From NCBI RefSeq assembly GCF_009831575.1, contig NZ_WUUT01000003.1, positions 370,748 to 434,747 of the forward strand: 64,000 bases of DNA. Reading direction: 5' to 3'. The stretch comes from Halovenus carboxidivorans (GTDB taxonomy: Archaea > Halobacteriota > Halobacteria > Halobacteriales > Haloarculaceae). The position numbers were made by a program, and so were the translations under genes. The notes under the pieces are model-generated. The model saw nothing but the letters and a program-made list of their open reading frames with translations. It ran no database searches and was not told the origin of the DNA. Shown here one piece after another: positions 19,694 through 29,143 of this stretch (position 1 is the first letter of the stretch; each line of letters starts with the position of its first letter).

Positions 19694-20857
19694 TCAGACG
19701 TACGCCTGGAAGCCGGTCAGTTCCTCGCCGAGGATGAGCGTGTGGATGTCGTGGGTGCCCTCGTAGGTGTACACCGTTTCGAGGTTCTGCATGTGCCGCA
19801 TCGGCGAGTAGTCGGTCGTGATCCCGTTGCCCCCGAGCATCTCACGGGCGATCCGGGACTGGTTGCGGGCCATCCGGACGTTGTTCCGTTTGGCCATCGA
19901 GACGTGTGCCGGCGTCATCCGGCCGTCCTCCTTGAGTTCGGCCAGCCGGTAGGCCAGAAGTTGTGCCAGGCTGATCTGGGTGGCCATCTCCGCGAGTTTG
20001 TCCTGTTGCATCTGGAACTTCGCGATGGGCTGGTCGAACTGCTCGCGGTCGGTCGCGTACTCCCGTGCGACCTCGAAGCAGTCTCGCGCCGCGCCGACTG
20101 CGCCCCACGCGATTCCGTAGCGGGCCTGGGTGAGACAGGACAGCGGCCCTTTCATGCCGGAGACGCCGGGGAGGACGTTCTCCTCGGGCACCTCGACGTT
20201 GTTGAGGCTGATCTCGCCGGTGATCGACGCCCGCAGCGAGAGTTTGTCGTCGATCTTGTTGGTCGTCACGCCGTCGCGGTCGGTCTCGACGAGGAACCCG
20301 CGGACCGGGTTGTTCTCCGCGGAGGTATCCCGCGCCCAGACGACCGCAACGTCCGCAATCGGGGAGTTCGTGATCCAGGTCTTCGAGCCGTTGAGGACGT
20401 AGCCCTGCTCGGAGCGTTCCGCTCGGGTCTCCATCGCGGACGGGTTCGAGCCGTGTTCCGGCTCGGTCAGCCCGAAACAGCCGACGGCCTCGCCCTCACC
20501 GAGTTTCGGCAGCCACTCCTCTTTCTGTTCCTCGCTGCCGTAGGCGTGGATGGGGTACATCACCAGTGCACCCTGGACCGACGCCATCGAGCGCAGCCCC
20601 GAGTCACACGCCTCCAGTTCCTGCATCAGGATGCCGTAGGCCGTCTCCGAGACGTTCGGTGAGCCGTATCCTTCGAGATTCGGCGCGTAAAAACCCAGCT
20701 CACCCATCTTCGGGATGACTTCCTTCGGGAAGGTGCCCTCCTCGTAGTGTTGGCCGATGTCCGGTTTGACGTGCTCTTCGACGAACTCCCGGGCGGTGTC
20801 CCGGATCATTCGCTCCTCTTGGTCGAGATCCTCCTCGAGCTGAACGAAATCCAGCAT
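19694..20857 (-). CDS. glutaryl-CoA dehydrogenase-like acyl-CoA dehydrogenase
   Basis: A 387-residue flavoprotein. It has the acyl-CoA dehydrogenase pattern with GLTEPEHGSNPS (near 133-144), SKTWITNSP (near 158-166), and TYEGTHDIHTLILG at the C-terminus, placing the catalytic base at Glu366. GSNPS and YEGTHDIH resemble glutaryl-CoA dehydrogenase, which also decarboxylates glutaryl-CoA to crotonyl-CoA. A straight-chain acyl-CoA substrate cannot be excluded. It is downstream of IclR on the same strand and divergent from the TAXI-TRAP genes. Confidence 0.85.
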   Translation of the reverse strand: MLDFVQLEEDLDQEERMIRDTAREFVEEHVKPDIGQHYEEGTFPKEVIPKMGELGFYAPNLEGYGSPNVSETAYGILMQELEACDSGLRSMASVQGALVMYPIHAYGSEEQKEEWLPKLGEGEAVGCFGLTEPEHGSNPSAMETRAERSEQGYVLNGSKTWITNSPIADVAVVWARDTSAENNPVRGFLVETDRDGVTTNKIDDKLSLRASITGEISLNNVEVPEENVLPGVSGMKGPLSCLTQARYGIAWGAVGAARDCFEVAREYATDREQFDQPIAKFQMQQDKLAEMATQISLAQLLAYRLAELKEDGRMTPAHVSMAKRNNVRMARNQSRIAREMLGGNGITTDYSPMRHMQNLETVYTYEGTHDIHTLILGEELTGFQAYV

Positions 20858-21039
20858 AGTAGATCATTAGCGTGCAGATACAAATATGCTCGTCTTTTCC
20901 CGGGGCCGAGCGCCCCCAGTATTTGCCGTTGTTTACTCTCGCTGGGCAAACTGTACCACCGTAATCCGGACCGGGCTGTGTCGTTTACTCCGTTCACCGT
21001 ATCGATACAGTTATATACATCGCCTATCTTCTCTCGCGT

Positions 21040-22125
21040 ATGGCAGACAAGCCTAGTCACACGATTAGTCGACAGACTCGCCGGACTGTTCTGGCAGCAA
21101 TGGGGGGCGGTGCGACGGCTGCACTGGCCGGTTGTATCGGCGGCGACGACGGCGGCGTCGGACAGGAGACACTCGAATCGGTGCAGAACGTCGATACCAT
21201 CCGGATGAAAACGTCCCAGCGCGGGACGACGGCACACACGGCGCTTACCGCGCTCGCCTCGGTACTGAACGACGAACTGGAGGGTCTCAGCGTCGAGGCC
21301 CAGACCAGCGACGGCACCGAGGAGAACCTCGGTGACATCGCCAACGGCGACATCGAGATGGGCTTTCTCCAGAACTGGACGGCTCGACAGTTCCGCGAGG
21401 GGGTCGGGGACTTCGGAGAGTTCGAGATGCAGCTCTCCCAGCTGTTCCACTACTACGACCTCCCGTGGTTTTTCATCACGAGCAACTTCGATCTGGAGAC
21501 GCTGTCGGACATCGGCAGCGGCAATACGATTTCGCCGACGCCCTCGGGGTCGGGAACCGCTCCGGGGCTGGAATACGCTCTCCAGGAGCCGACCGGCGGG
21601 AACTACGAACGCATTAGCGTCGGATTCACCTCCCAGGGCGGTGCGATGAACGAGGGCCGACTCGACGTGGGTGTCGGGACGCTGCTCAACTCGGTCATCA
21701 CGCCCGGCTGGCTTCAGGAGGCGATCAACTCGGTCGATCAGTTCCGCGTCCTCGACGTGCAGGACTCGACCGCGAGCGCGTGGGAAGACGACGACAAGAT
21801 CCTGAGCCAGACCATCGACATGACCCAACTCGAAGGCTCGGACAAGGAGAACGTCGACGTGCCGAACGAGGTCGCGGCACCGACGTTCTCGTACAACTTC
21901 GTCTCGCGTGCGGAACTCGACCCCGACGCCGTGACGAACTTCCTGGAGACGATGTGGGAGGCCCGGGACGCGCTCGCCGAGGAGTTCGGCATCTTCAACT
22001 TCCACCGCAACGCCGAGTTCTGGGTCAAAAACCCCTACGAGGGCATCCCCTTCCACCCCTCGGCCGCCGAGTTCTACCGAGAGCGCGGCGTCTGGAACGA
22101 CGACTGGGAAGTCGCTGACGTCTAA
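21040..22125 (+). CDS. TAXI-family TRAP transporter solute-binding lipoprotein
   Basis: 361 residues. A Tat signal (SRQTRRTVLAAMG, about 10-22) and lipobox LAGC with Cys32 predict export folded and lipid anchoring outside the membrane. The mature part follows the TAXI pattern (TAHTALTALASVL, then NDELEGLSVEAQTSDGTEENL, and GTLLNSVITPGW) of binding proteins for C4-dicarboxylate-like or amino-acid substrates. It is followed after 2 nt by the fused permease, so they form an operon. A TATA-like tatatac lies about 25 bp before the start. Confidence 0.92.
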   Translation: MADKPSHTISRQTRRTVLAAMGGGATAALAGCIGGDDGGVGQETLESVQNVDTIRMKTSQRGTTAHTALTALASVLNDELEGLSVEAQTSDGTEENLGDIANGDIEMGFLQNWTARQFREGVGDFGEFEMQLSQLFHYYDLPWFFITSNFDLETLSDIGSGNTISPTPSGSGTAPGLEYALQEPTGGNYERISVGFTSQGGAMNEGRLDVGVGTLLNSVITPGWLQEAINSVDQFRVLDVQDSTASAWEDDDKILSQTIDMTQLEGSDKENVDVPNEVAAPTFSYNFVSRAELDPDAVTNFLETMWEARDALAEEFGIFNFHRNAEFWVKNPYEGIPFHPSAAEFYRERGVWNDDWEVADV

Positions 22126-22127
22126 CG

Positions 22128-24365
22128 ATGTCTATCCGCTCCCGCAGGTGGCCGGCGCGGCTCGTCTGGACGTTCGATAGGGCCACCGCCGTCCTGGCGG
22201 CAGTGTTCACGTTGTTCACCCTCTACTACGCGTTTTACAACCTCACGAACCTCTCGCTGTTCGGCATCAGTTTCGTGGGCGTCGTCCCGGACCCGCTGCA
22301 GTTCCCCGAGCGAGCGAAGTACGTCATCATCTTCGTCGGGGTCGGTCTCGCCGTCTACTACTTCGATTACGCGCGGACGCGACTGACCGAGCGATACGGA
22401 CTGCGTGATAGCGAGGAGACCGCGAGCGACGAGGAGTCCGACGACGACGAGGAGACGTCTCTGCTCGAGGACCTCGGGGTCGATCTCTCCGTCGACACGA
22501 GCGCGCTCGATCCGGTTCGCTCGGCGTACGCCCGGATTGATCCGTACCTCGCGATTGTCCTCGGCCTCGCTGCGGTGTTCGCGGCGTATCACGTCTTCAC
22601 TTCGTTCGGTCGTCTGACCACGTCCGCGAACCTCCTCGGGTACAGATCGATCGATCACACGATCGGGCTGCTGTTGATCATCCTCGTCACCGACGCGACC
22701 CGCCGGGCGTTCGGCTGGATCATCGCCTCGGTCGGCATTCTCGCGCTCGTGTACATGCACCAGGCGGTCGGTCCCGCGCTGCCGGGGCTGCTCGGCCACT
22801 CCGGTGACAACTGGCTCGGAATCATCGAGGAGGTCGCGCTCGGGGTCTACTCCGGGGTCTTCGACGCGACAATCGTCGGTATCGGGTCGACGTGGGTCGC
22901 AGTGTTCATCATGTTCGCCGGCATCGCCAAGGCCTTCGGCCTGCTCGAGTTCGTCCGTGAGGTCGGGACCGAACTCGGCGGGACGCTCCGGACCGGCGTC
23001 GTCCAGATCGCCGTGATTTCGAGCATGGTGATGGGATCGATCACCGGTAGCGCGGCCGCCAACGCCGCGACGACGGGGAGCTTCACCATCCCGATGATCA
23101 AAGACCAGGGGATCCGTGACGACTACGCCGCGGCCATCGAGGGCGTCGCCTCCGCCGGCGGACAGATGCTCCCGCCCGTGATGGGCGTCGCTGCTTTCCT
23201 GATGGCAGATATCGTCTCGGATACCACCTATCTCGGCGTCGTTCAGGCGGGGACGATTCCCGCCGCGCTGTTTTACCTGAGCGTCTTCGTCGGGATCCAC
23301 TTCACCATCCTCAAACACGGCTGGACGACCAGCGACCTCTCCTCGTTCGACTGGTCGGTGCTGAAGAAGGGGGCGTCGTTCGCCCCGCCGCTCGCGGTCC
23401 TGTTGTACACGCTGGTCTTCGCGGGCTACACGCCGATGACCGCGGGGCTGTACACCATCGTCGCGCTGTTCGTCACGATGATCGCCCGCAACCTCTTCCA
23501 GCGAGCGTACAACGCCTCCTCGACCGACGGGGAGAACCGCTACGAGGTCGGCTCGATCGCCAGACAGACCGCGAAGGGACTCGAACAGGGCGGCACGGAG
23601 ATGGCCCCGCTCGTTGGCGTCCTCTCGGCGATGGGGATGATTATCCAACTGCTGAACAAGAGCGGCCTGACCGGCCGGCTCGGCACCGAGATCATCGGCT
23701 TCGCCGACGTGACTCTCTTCGGCTTTACCGGCGGACTCGCGCTCGTGCTGGTGCTGGCGATGATCACGAGCATCATCTTCGGGCTCGGCATGCCGACGCC
23801 CGCCGCGTACATCCTGGTGGCCTTCCTGGTCGCCGACGCGGTTACCGAACTCGGCACGCCCGAACTCACGACGCATATGTTCGTGTTCTACTTCGCCATG
23901 CTCTCGGCGATCACGCCGCCGGTTGCGATCTCGGTGGCGGTCGGCTCACGGATCGCCGACTCGGACTTCCTGACCTCCTGCAAGCAGGCGCTCCGACTCG
24001 GCGCACCCGGCTTCGTCATCCCCTTCAGTTTCGTCGCGAACAACACGCTGATCCAGTGGTCGGCCGGCTCTCCGGGCGCGTACTTCCTCGACGGCACGCC
24101 CTTCGCGTTCGTGTTCGTCCTCGCCGGGACGGTCGGGCTGATCGTCGCGACGGTCGGCTTCGACGGAGCGACCAACCTCTCGGCTCCGGTCCGACTGCTG
24201 TACCTCGCGATCGGCGCGGTTGCGATGTTCGGGTCGCTGGCACCCGAGCCGTTCGGCTACCTGCTACAGATAGTCGCCGCGGTCACGGTCGCCGGCCTGC
24301 TCCTGCGGGCGCGGTACGTCGTCGGCTACGACATCGACACGGCCGAACCGACGGCCTCTGATTGA
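22128..24365 (+). CDS. TRAP transporter fused permease (DctQ-DctM type)
   Basis: A 745-residue membrane protein with about 15-17 spans. The N-terminal part corresponds to the small DctQ subunit and the rest to the large DctM subunit. Recognisable DctM segments include SGSAAANAATTGSFTIPMM-like SITGSAAANAATTGSFTIP and GLGMPTPAAYILVAFL. An acidic loop (about residues 95-120, rich in Glu/Asp) joins the first two spans. Fused permeases are normal for TAXI systems. Uses an ion gradient to import the substrate delivered by the upstream lipoprotein. Confidence 0.93.
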   Translation: MSIRSRRWPARLVWTFDRATAVLAAVFTLFTLYYAFYNLTNLSLFGISFVGVVPDPLQFPERAKYVIIFVGVGLAVYYFDYARTRLTERYGLRDSEETASDEESDDDEETSLLEDLGVDLSVDTSALDPVRSAYARIDPYLAIVLGLAAVFAAYHVFTSFGRLTTSANLLGYRSIDHTIGLLLIILVTDATRRAFGWIIASVGILALVYMHQAVGPALPGLLGHSGDNWLGIIEEVALGVYSGVFDATIVGIGSTWVAVFIMFAGIAKAFGLLEFVREVGTELGGTLRTGVVQIAVISSMVMGSITGSAAANAATTGSFTIPMIKDQGIRDDYAAAIEGVASAGGQMLPPVMGVAAFLMADIVSDTTYLGVVQAGTIPAALFYLSVFVGIHFTILKHGWTTSDLSSFDWSVLKKGASFAPPLAVLLYTLVFAGYTPMTAGLYTIVALFVTMIARNLFQRAYNASSTDGENRYEVGSIARQTAKGLEQGGTEMAPLVGVLSAMGMIIQLLNKSGLTGRLGTEIIGFADVTLFGFTGGLALVLVLAMITSIIFGLGMPTPAAYILVAFLVADAVTELGTPELTTHMFVFYFAMLSAITPPVAISVAVGSRIADSDFLTSCKQALRLGAPGFVIPFSFVANNTLIQWSAGSPGAYFLDGTPFAFVFVLAGTVGLIVATVGFDGATNLSAPVRLLYLAIGAVAMFGSLAPEPFGYLLQIVAAVTVAGLLLRARYVVGYDIDTAEPTASD

Positions 24366-24426
24366 ATTTCCGCTGGAAACTCCGAGACGCAATTCTTTTG
24401 CCGGCTTACGACGACCACACGACCGT

Positions 24427-25989
24427 ATGACGAATCTGGTAACAGACGTGGGCGAAACCGTCGAGTCCAACCCCGACTCGACGGCAATCGCCTACGACGG
24501 CGAGGAACTCACCTACGACCAGTTCTGGACACGCGCGGGCCAGTTCGCGAAGCAGCTACACGACAGCGGCATCGAGGAGGGCGACCGGGTCGGTATCTAC
24601 CTCCCGAACCTCCCGCAGTTCGTGACCGCGTTCTACGGGACGCTCCGGGCCGGCGGCGTCGTCGTCCCGATGAACCCACAGTACAAGGCTCGCGAGATCA
24701 GCCACCTGCTCGCAGACAGCGGCGCCGAAGCCGTCGTCTCGCTGGCTGACAACGTGCCGGAAGTCCTCGATGTCCTCGAGGAGACGGATGTCCACGAGGT
24801 CGTCAGCGTCGGTGCCGACGTCGAGGGCGCGACGGAGTTCGACGACTTCCTCGCCGAGGATACCATCGACATCGTCGACCGGGCGGACGACGACATCGCC
24901 GTCCAGCCGTACACCTCCGGGACGACGGGCACGCCGAAAGGCGTCCTCCTCACCCACCACAACCTCGGTTGGACGACCCGGACGAACTCCGGCGTCGTGC
25001 CCGGGGAGATCCAGCCCGACGACAAACTGCTCGGTGTGTTGCCGCTGTTCCACATCTACGGCATGAGCGTCGTGATGAACGGCGCGATGTACGCCGGCGC
25101 GACCTACTACCCGATCCCCGAGTGGGACGCGCCGATGGTCATGGACCTCATCGAGAGCGAACGGATCTCGATCATGTTCGGCGTCCCGGCGATGTTCAAC
25201 GACATGATCAACCAGCCCGACGCCGACGAGTACTCCTTCGACTCGCTGCGGTTCGTCAACTCCGGCGGCTCCAGCCTGCCCATCGAGGTGCTCGAACGGT
25301 TCGAGGACCTCTACGACGTCCAACTCAACGAGGGCTACGGCCTGACCGAGACCTCCCCGGTCACCCACGCCAACACGCCCGAGGCCCGCCGGAAGGGGTC
25401 GATCGGACAGCCACTCGACGGCGTCGACGCGAAGGTCGTCGGCCCGAACTTCGAGACGATGCCCCGCGTCGAGAAAGGCCCCGTCGACGAGGAGGAGACT
25501 GACCTCGACGAGATCACGGGCGAACTGGTCGTCTCCGGACCGAACGTGATGAAAGGCTACGCGGGCCTGCCCGAAGCCAACGAGAAGGCCTTCACCGAGG
25601 AGGACGGGAAGACGTGGTTCCACACAGGCGACGTCTGTTACTGGGACGAGGACGACTTCTTCTTCGTGGTCGACCGGGAGAAACACATGATCGTCACCGG
25701 CGGCTACAACGTCTACCCGCGAGAGGTCGAGGAACTCCTCTTCGAGCACCCGGACATCGCAGACGCCGCTGTCGTGGGCATCCCGGACGACCGACGCGGT
25801 GAGATCCCCGTCGCCTACGTCGTCCCGACGCCCGACGCCGAGGCGACGCCCGAGGAGATCAAACAGTACTGTCTCGACAACCTCGCGGAGTACAAACACC
25901 CCCGCGAAGTCGAGTTCGTCGAGGAACTGCCCCGCACGACGACGGGCAAGGTCCAGAAGTTCAAGATCCGCGAAGAGGACGAGAACTGA
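24427..25989 (+). CDS. acyl-CoA ligase (AMP-forming)
   Basis: A 520-residue ANL-superfamily enzyme. The P-loop-like motif YTSGTTGTPKGVLLTH is near residues 160-175, the A5 motif GYGLTE near 304-309, then WFHTGDVCYWDEDDFF and the C-terminal catalytic lysine context PRTTTGKVQKF (near 505-515). It activates a carboxylic acid to acyl-CoA with ATP. The gene lies 61 bp after the TRAP permease in the same direction, so the imported acid is its likely substrate. Chain length or aromatic preference cannot be read. Confidence 0.92.
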   Translation: MTNLVTDVGETVESNPDSTAIAYDGEELTYDQFWTRAGQFAKQLHDSGIEEGDRVGIYLPNLPQFVTAFYGTLRAGGVVVPMNPQYKAREISHLLADSGAEAVVSLADNVPEVLDVLEETDVHEVVSVGADVEGATEFDDFLAEDTIDIVDRADDDIAVQPYTSGTTGTPKGVLLTHHNLGWTTRTNSGVVPGEIQPDDKLLGVLPLFHIYGMSVVMNGAMYAGATYYPIPEWDAPMVMDLIESERISIMFGVPAMFNDMINQPDADEYSFDSLRFVNSGGSSLPIEVLERFEDLYDVQLNEGYGLTETSPVTHANTPEARRKGSIGQPLDGVDAKVVGPNFETMPRVEKGPVDEEETDLDEITGELVVSGPNVMKGYAGLPEANEKAFTEEDGKTWFHTGDVCYWDEDDFFFVVDREKHMIVTGGYNVYPREVEELLFEHPDIADAAVVGIPDDRRGEIPVAYVVPTPDAEATPEEIKQYCLDNLAEYKHPREVEFVEELPRTTTGKVQKFKIREEDEN

Positions 25990-26019
25990 GCAGCGGTCCG
26001 CTCTTTCGACAGCCCCGAT

Positions 26020-27876
26020 TTACCGTAACTCGTCGACGCTGTCGCTGAGATCCGACGCGACCTGGCGCTGATTCTCGGCGGCCCGGACGACATCGTCGGT
26101 CGTCTCGGCGACGTCGTCGGCCCGGTTCTGGACCTGTTCGACGGTCGCGGCGACCTCCTCGATCCGGGCGGCCTGATCGTCGTTGGCTTCAGCGACCTCC
26201 GTGATCCCCGTGACCGCGTCGTCGACCTCTCGGGCGATTGCCTGCAGGGAGTCGAGCACCTCGTTGATCTCGGTGGCGGCGGCGTCGACGTGTTCGTGGG
26301 ACTGCTCGGCCCCTTCGACCGTTCGTTCGGCGTAGGCTTCGATCTCCTCGACCCGGGCGGCGATGTCGTCGGCGTGCTGTTGGGTCTCCGTCGCCAGTGT
26401 CTTCACCTCGTCGGCGACGACCGCGAAGCCGTCGCCGCCCTTGTCCGCTCGGGCGGCCTCGATGTTCGCGTTGAGCGCGAGCATATTCGTCTGCTCGGCG
26501 ATGTCGCCGATGATCTCGACGACCTCGCTGATCTCGCCCATCTTCTCGCTGAGTTGCTCGACCGTCTCGACTAACTCGCCGGTCGCCTCCCGCACTTCGG
26601 TGGTCGCCGTCCTGGCGTCTTCGCTGGCGTCGACACCCTCCTCGGTCGTCTCCTTTGCTCGCTGTGCGGCCTCGGTCACCTCGCTCGCGTTCGCGGCCAC
26701 CTCTTCCATCGTCGCGGAGATGTTCTCGATCTCTCGTGCGATCTGATCGAGCGAACTGTTCTGCTCGTCGACCTTGTCGTCGATCTGGCCGGCCGCGTCC
26801 GTCAGTTGCCCGATCGACCGCCCCAGTTCGCTCGTCTCCGCGGTGACCTGCTGGATCAACTCCTCGAAGGAAGTCGCCATCGTGTTCACGTCGTCGACGA
26901 GGCCGACCAACTCCGAATCGATGTGGCCGTTGTCCTCGTACTCGACGCGCGCGCCGAGGTTGCCGTCACCGATAGCGTCGAGCGTCGCGCTCACTTCCTC
27001 GATCAGTTCGACCATCTCCCGTTCGCGTGCGACCTCCTCCGAGCGGTCCTCGATCAACTCGAAGACGGCTTTCAGTTCGCCGTCGTCGTCGAACATCGGG
27101 ACGGCGACGAACTCGATGTGCGTCTCGATGCCGTCTTTGTTCTTCGAGACACTCGTATCCCGGTAGACCGGGAAATCGACCAGCGGGTTCTCCTCGTCGG
27201 TCCGCTCGACGTCCCAGTGCTCGTGGGCGTCGCGGGGGTTCTCGGCGACCTTGTCCGCGAGCGTGTTCGCCCGCGACTTGTCGGAGTACGTCGCCACCGC
27301 AATCGTCTCCCGGCAGTCCTTCCCGAGGAACTCGGAGTGGTCGTCGTCTAGCCCCATCAGCCGCCCGGTGTAGGCGATGACGCTGTGATCGGCCCCGATC
27401 AGGATACACGACGACGGGAAGGCTTTGACCACCTCGTCGACCGAGACGGCCGTTCCGTCGAAGGAGTCCAGACCGCGCTGTAGCGTCGCCATCGTGTGTT
27501 CGATGTCCGATTTCGCCCGTTCGCGGGCCTCCGCGACCGAGGCGCCGGCTTCGAGCTCGTCGAAGGCGCGGTCGACCGCTGCCTCCACCGCGAGCTCGTA
27601 CGAGCGGGCGTACGTGCCGGCATCGACCCCGGCGGCGGCCTGCTCGCGAGCGGTCGCCGCGACTTCCTCCGGGCTCTCCTCGCCCCGCAGGGTGCGGGAT
27701 AGCTGGCTGCGATGGTCGGACAGCAGTTCCCCGTCGACACCGTCGTCGTATCGCTCCTCGAGAGCCGACCGTGGCACCCGCTCGACGACTGCCCCGCCGT
27801 CAGGCTCCGGCTTGAGATCCCCACTCGAAGACACCGAGTCGTCTCCACCGAGGAGTCGCTGCACTAGATCGAACAT
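26020..27876 (-). CDS. soluble methyl-accepting chemotaxis transducer with PAS domain
   Basis: A 618-residue protein without membrane spans. The N-terminal helical region (about 35-145) could be a degenerate sensor-globin-like module. A PAS domain follows (about 150-278, PSSCILIGADHSVIAYTGR). A HAMP-like segment is at about 280-345, then a full methyl-accepting domain to the C-terminus with the conserved hairpin tip (AEQTNMLALNANIEAARA). Senses an internal or diffusible signal and controls CheA. The start is the ATG giving MFDLVQRLLGG; the longer frame has no likeness. It converges with the acyl-CoA ligase. No che genes are in the window. Confidence 0.93.
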   Translation of the reverse strand: MFDLVQRLLGGDDSVSSSGDLKPEPDGGAVVERVPRSALEERYDDGVDGELLSDHRSQLSRTLRGEESPEEVAATAREQAAAGVDAGTYARSYELAVEAAVDRAFDELEAGASVAEARERAKSDIEHTMATLQRGLDSFDGTAVSVDEVVKAFPSSCILIGADHSVIAYTGRLMGLDDDHSEFLGKDCRETIAVATYSDKSRANTLADKVAENPRDAHEHWDVERTDEENPLVDFPVYRDTSVSKNKDGIETHIEFVAVPMFDDDGELKAVFELIEDRSEEVAREREMVELIEEVSATLDAIGDGNLGARVEYEDNGHIDSELVGLVDDVNTMATSFEELIQQVTAETSELGRSIGQLTDAAGQIDDKVDEQNSSLDQIAREIENISATMEEVAANASEVTEAAQRAKETTEEGVDASEDARTATTEVREATGELVETVEQLSEKMGEISEVVEIIGDIAEQTNMLALNANIEAARADKGGDGFAVVADEVKTLATETQQHADDIAARVEEIEAYAERTVEGAEQSHEHVDAAATEINEVLDSLQAIAREVDDAVTGITEVAEANDDQAARIEEVAATVEQVQNRADDVAETTDDVVRAAENQRQVASDLSDSVDELR

Positions 27877-27950
27877 TGTAATATCTGAGTGACTTTCCTC
27901 AACCAGTATTAATTCCACGACTCCGCTATCAGTAATGAGATTTGCGGCCG

Positions 27951-29084
27951 TTATTTGACGGCGAACTCGATGGCCGCGCCCTGGCCGTAGCCGACACACA
28001 TCGTCGACAGGCCGAGACCGCCGCCCCGGCGCTGAAGTTCGTGGATCAGCGTGACGGGCAGGCGCGCGCCGGAGGCACCCAGCGGGTGGCCGATTGCGAT
28101 TGCGCCGCCGTTGACGTTGAACACGTCGTCGTCGAAGCCGAGTTCGTCCTGGCAGTACAGCGTCTGGCTCGCGAAGGCCTCGTTCAGTTCCACCAGGTCG
28201 TACTCGTCGGCGTCGCGGCCGTTCTCCTCCCAGATGCCCCGCACCGCCGGCACCGGGCCGATCCCCATGATCGTCGGATCGACGCCCGCGACGTTGTGGC
28301 CCTCGACGGTCGCCATGATCTCCAGTCCCTCGCGCTCGGCGAACTCCCGGGAGGTGAGCAGCAGACCCGCGGCGCCGTCGGAGATCTGCGAGGCGTTCGC
28401 GGCGGTCACCGTCCCGTCCTCCTCGAAGGCGGGCGGGAGGTCGCTGATCCCCTCCGCGGTCGTCCCCGGACGCAAGCCTTCGTCCTCCTCGACGACGCCG
28501 TCGTCGGTCTCGATCGGGACGATTTCCTCGTCGAACTTGCCCTCCTCGGTCGCCGCGCAGGCGCGCTGCTGGCTCCGTGCGCCGTACTCGTCCTGGCGCT
28601 CTCTGGAGATGTCGAACTTCTGGGCGACCTTCTCGGCGGTCTGGCCCATCGCCAGTCCGTCCACGTCGTATCGCTCTGCGATGCCGTCGTACGATCCGAT
28701 CCCCTTTCGGCGCTCGTTGCGGGACATGTTCTCGACGCCGCCGGCGACGATCACGTCACGCGTGCCCGCACGGATCTGGTCGGCACCGCTGATGATCGCC
28801 TCGGCGGAGGAGGCACAGAGGCGGTCGATCGTCGTCCCCGGGACCGACTCTTCGAGGGCGAGCAGCGCGATCACGCGGGCGATGTTGTTGCTCTGCTCGT
28901 TGACCTGCTTCGCACAGCCCCACCGCACGTCGTCGACCGTCTCCGGGTCGATTCCCGTCTCCTGGATCAACTCCTCGACGACCGGCACCGATAGCTCCTC
29001 GCTGCCGGTCTCGGCGAAGACGCCGCCCTGCTTTCCCTGCGGTGTTCTGGCTGCGCTAACGACGACTGGCTGTCGCTCACTCAT
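27951..29084 (-). CDS. thiolase / acetyl-CoA C-acetyltransferase
   Basis: A 377-residue thiolase. The nucleophilic Cys90 is in DRLCASS, NEAFA is present, and GGAIAIGHPLGASGAR carries His333. A second Cys363 is in STMCVGYGQG. Performs the last step of beta-oxidation or the condensation of two acetyl-CoA. It fits the surrounding acyl-CoA genes, though it is separated from them by the transducer. Length and motifs are complete. Confidence 0.95.
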   Translation of the reverse strand: MSERQPVVVSAARTPQGKQGGVFAETGSEELSVPVVEELIQETGIDPETVDDVRWGCAKQVNEQSNNIARVIALLALEESVPGTTIDRLCASSAEAIISGADQIRAGTRDVIVAGGVENMSRNERRKGIGSYDGIAERYDVDGLAMGQTAEKVAQKFDISRERQDEYGARSQQRACAATEEGKFDEEIVPIETDDGVVEEDEGLRPGTTAEGISDLPPAFEEDGTVTAANASQISDGAAGLLLTSREFAEREGLEIMATVEGHNVAGVDPTIMGIGPVPAVRGIWEENGRDADEYDLVELNEAFASQTLYCQDELGFDDDVFNVNGGAIAIGHPLGASGARLPVTLIHELQRRGGGLGLSTMCVGYGQGAAIEFAVK

Positions 29085-29143
29085 ACCCGCCGATACATCC
29101 GCGCCCGGGTTAACCGTCCCGGTTTTTCATGCCTGGCCGCCAG

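Noticed and set aside
22122-23876. 584-codon frame opposite the TRAP permease
   Set aside because: Rich in Arg, Glu and His, a typical antisense shadow of a membrane protein gene; no domain.
24556-25899. 447-codon frame opposite the CoA ligase
   Set aside because: Antisense shadow; the plus-strand gene has complete catalytic motifs.
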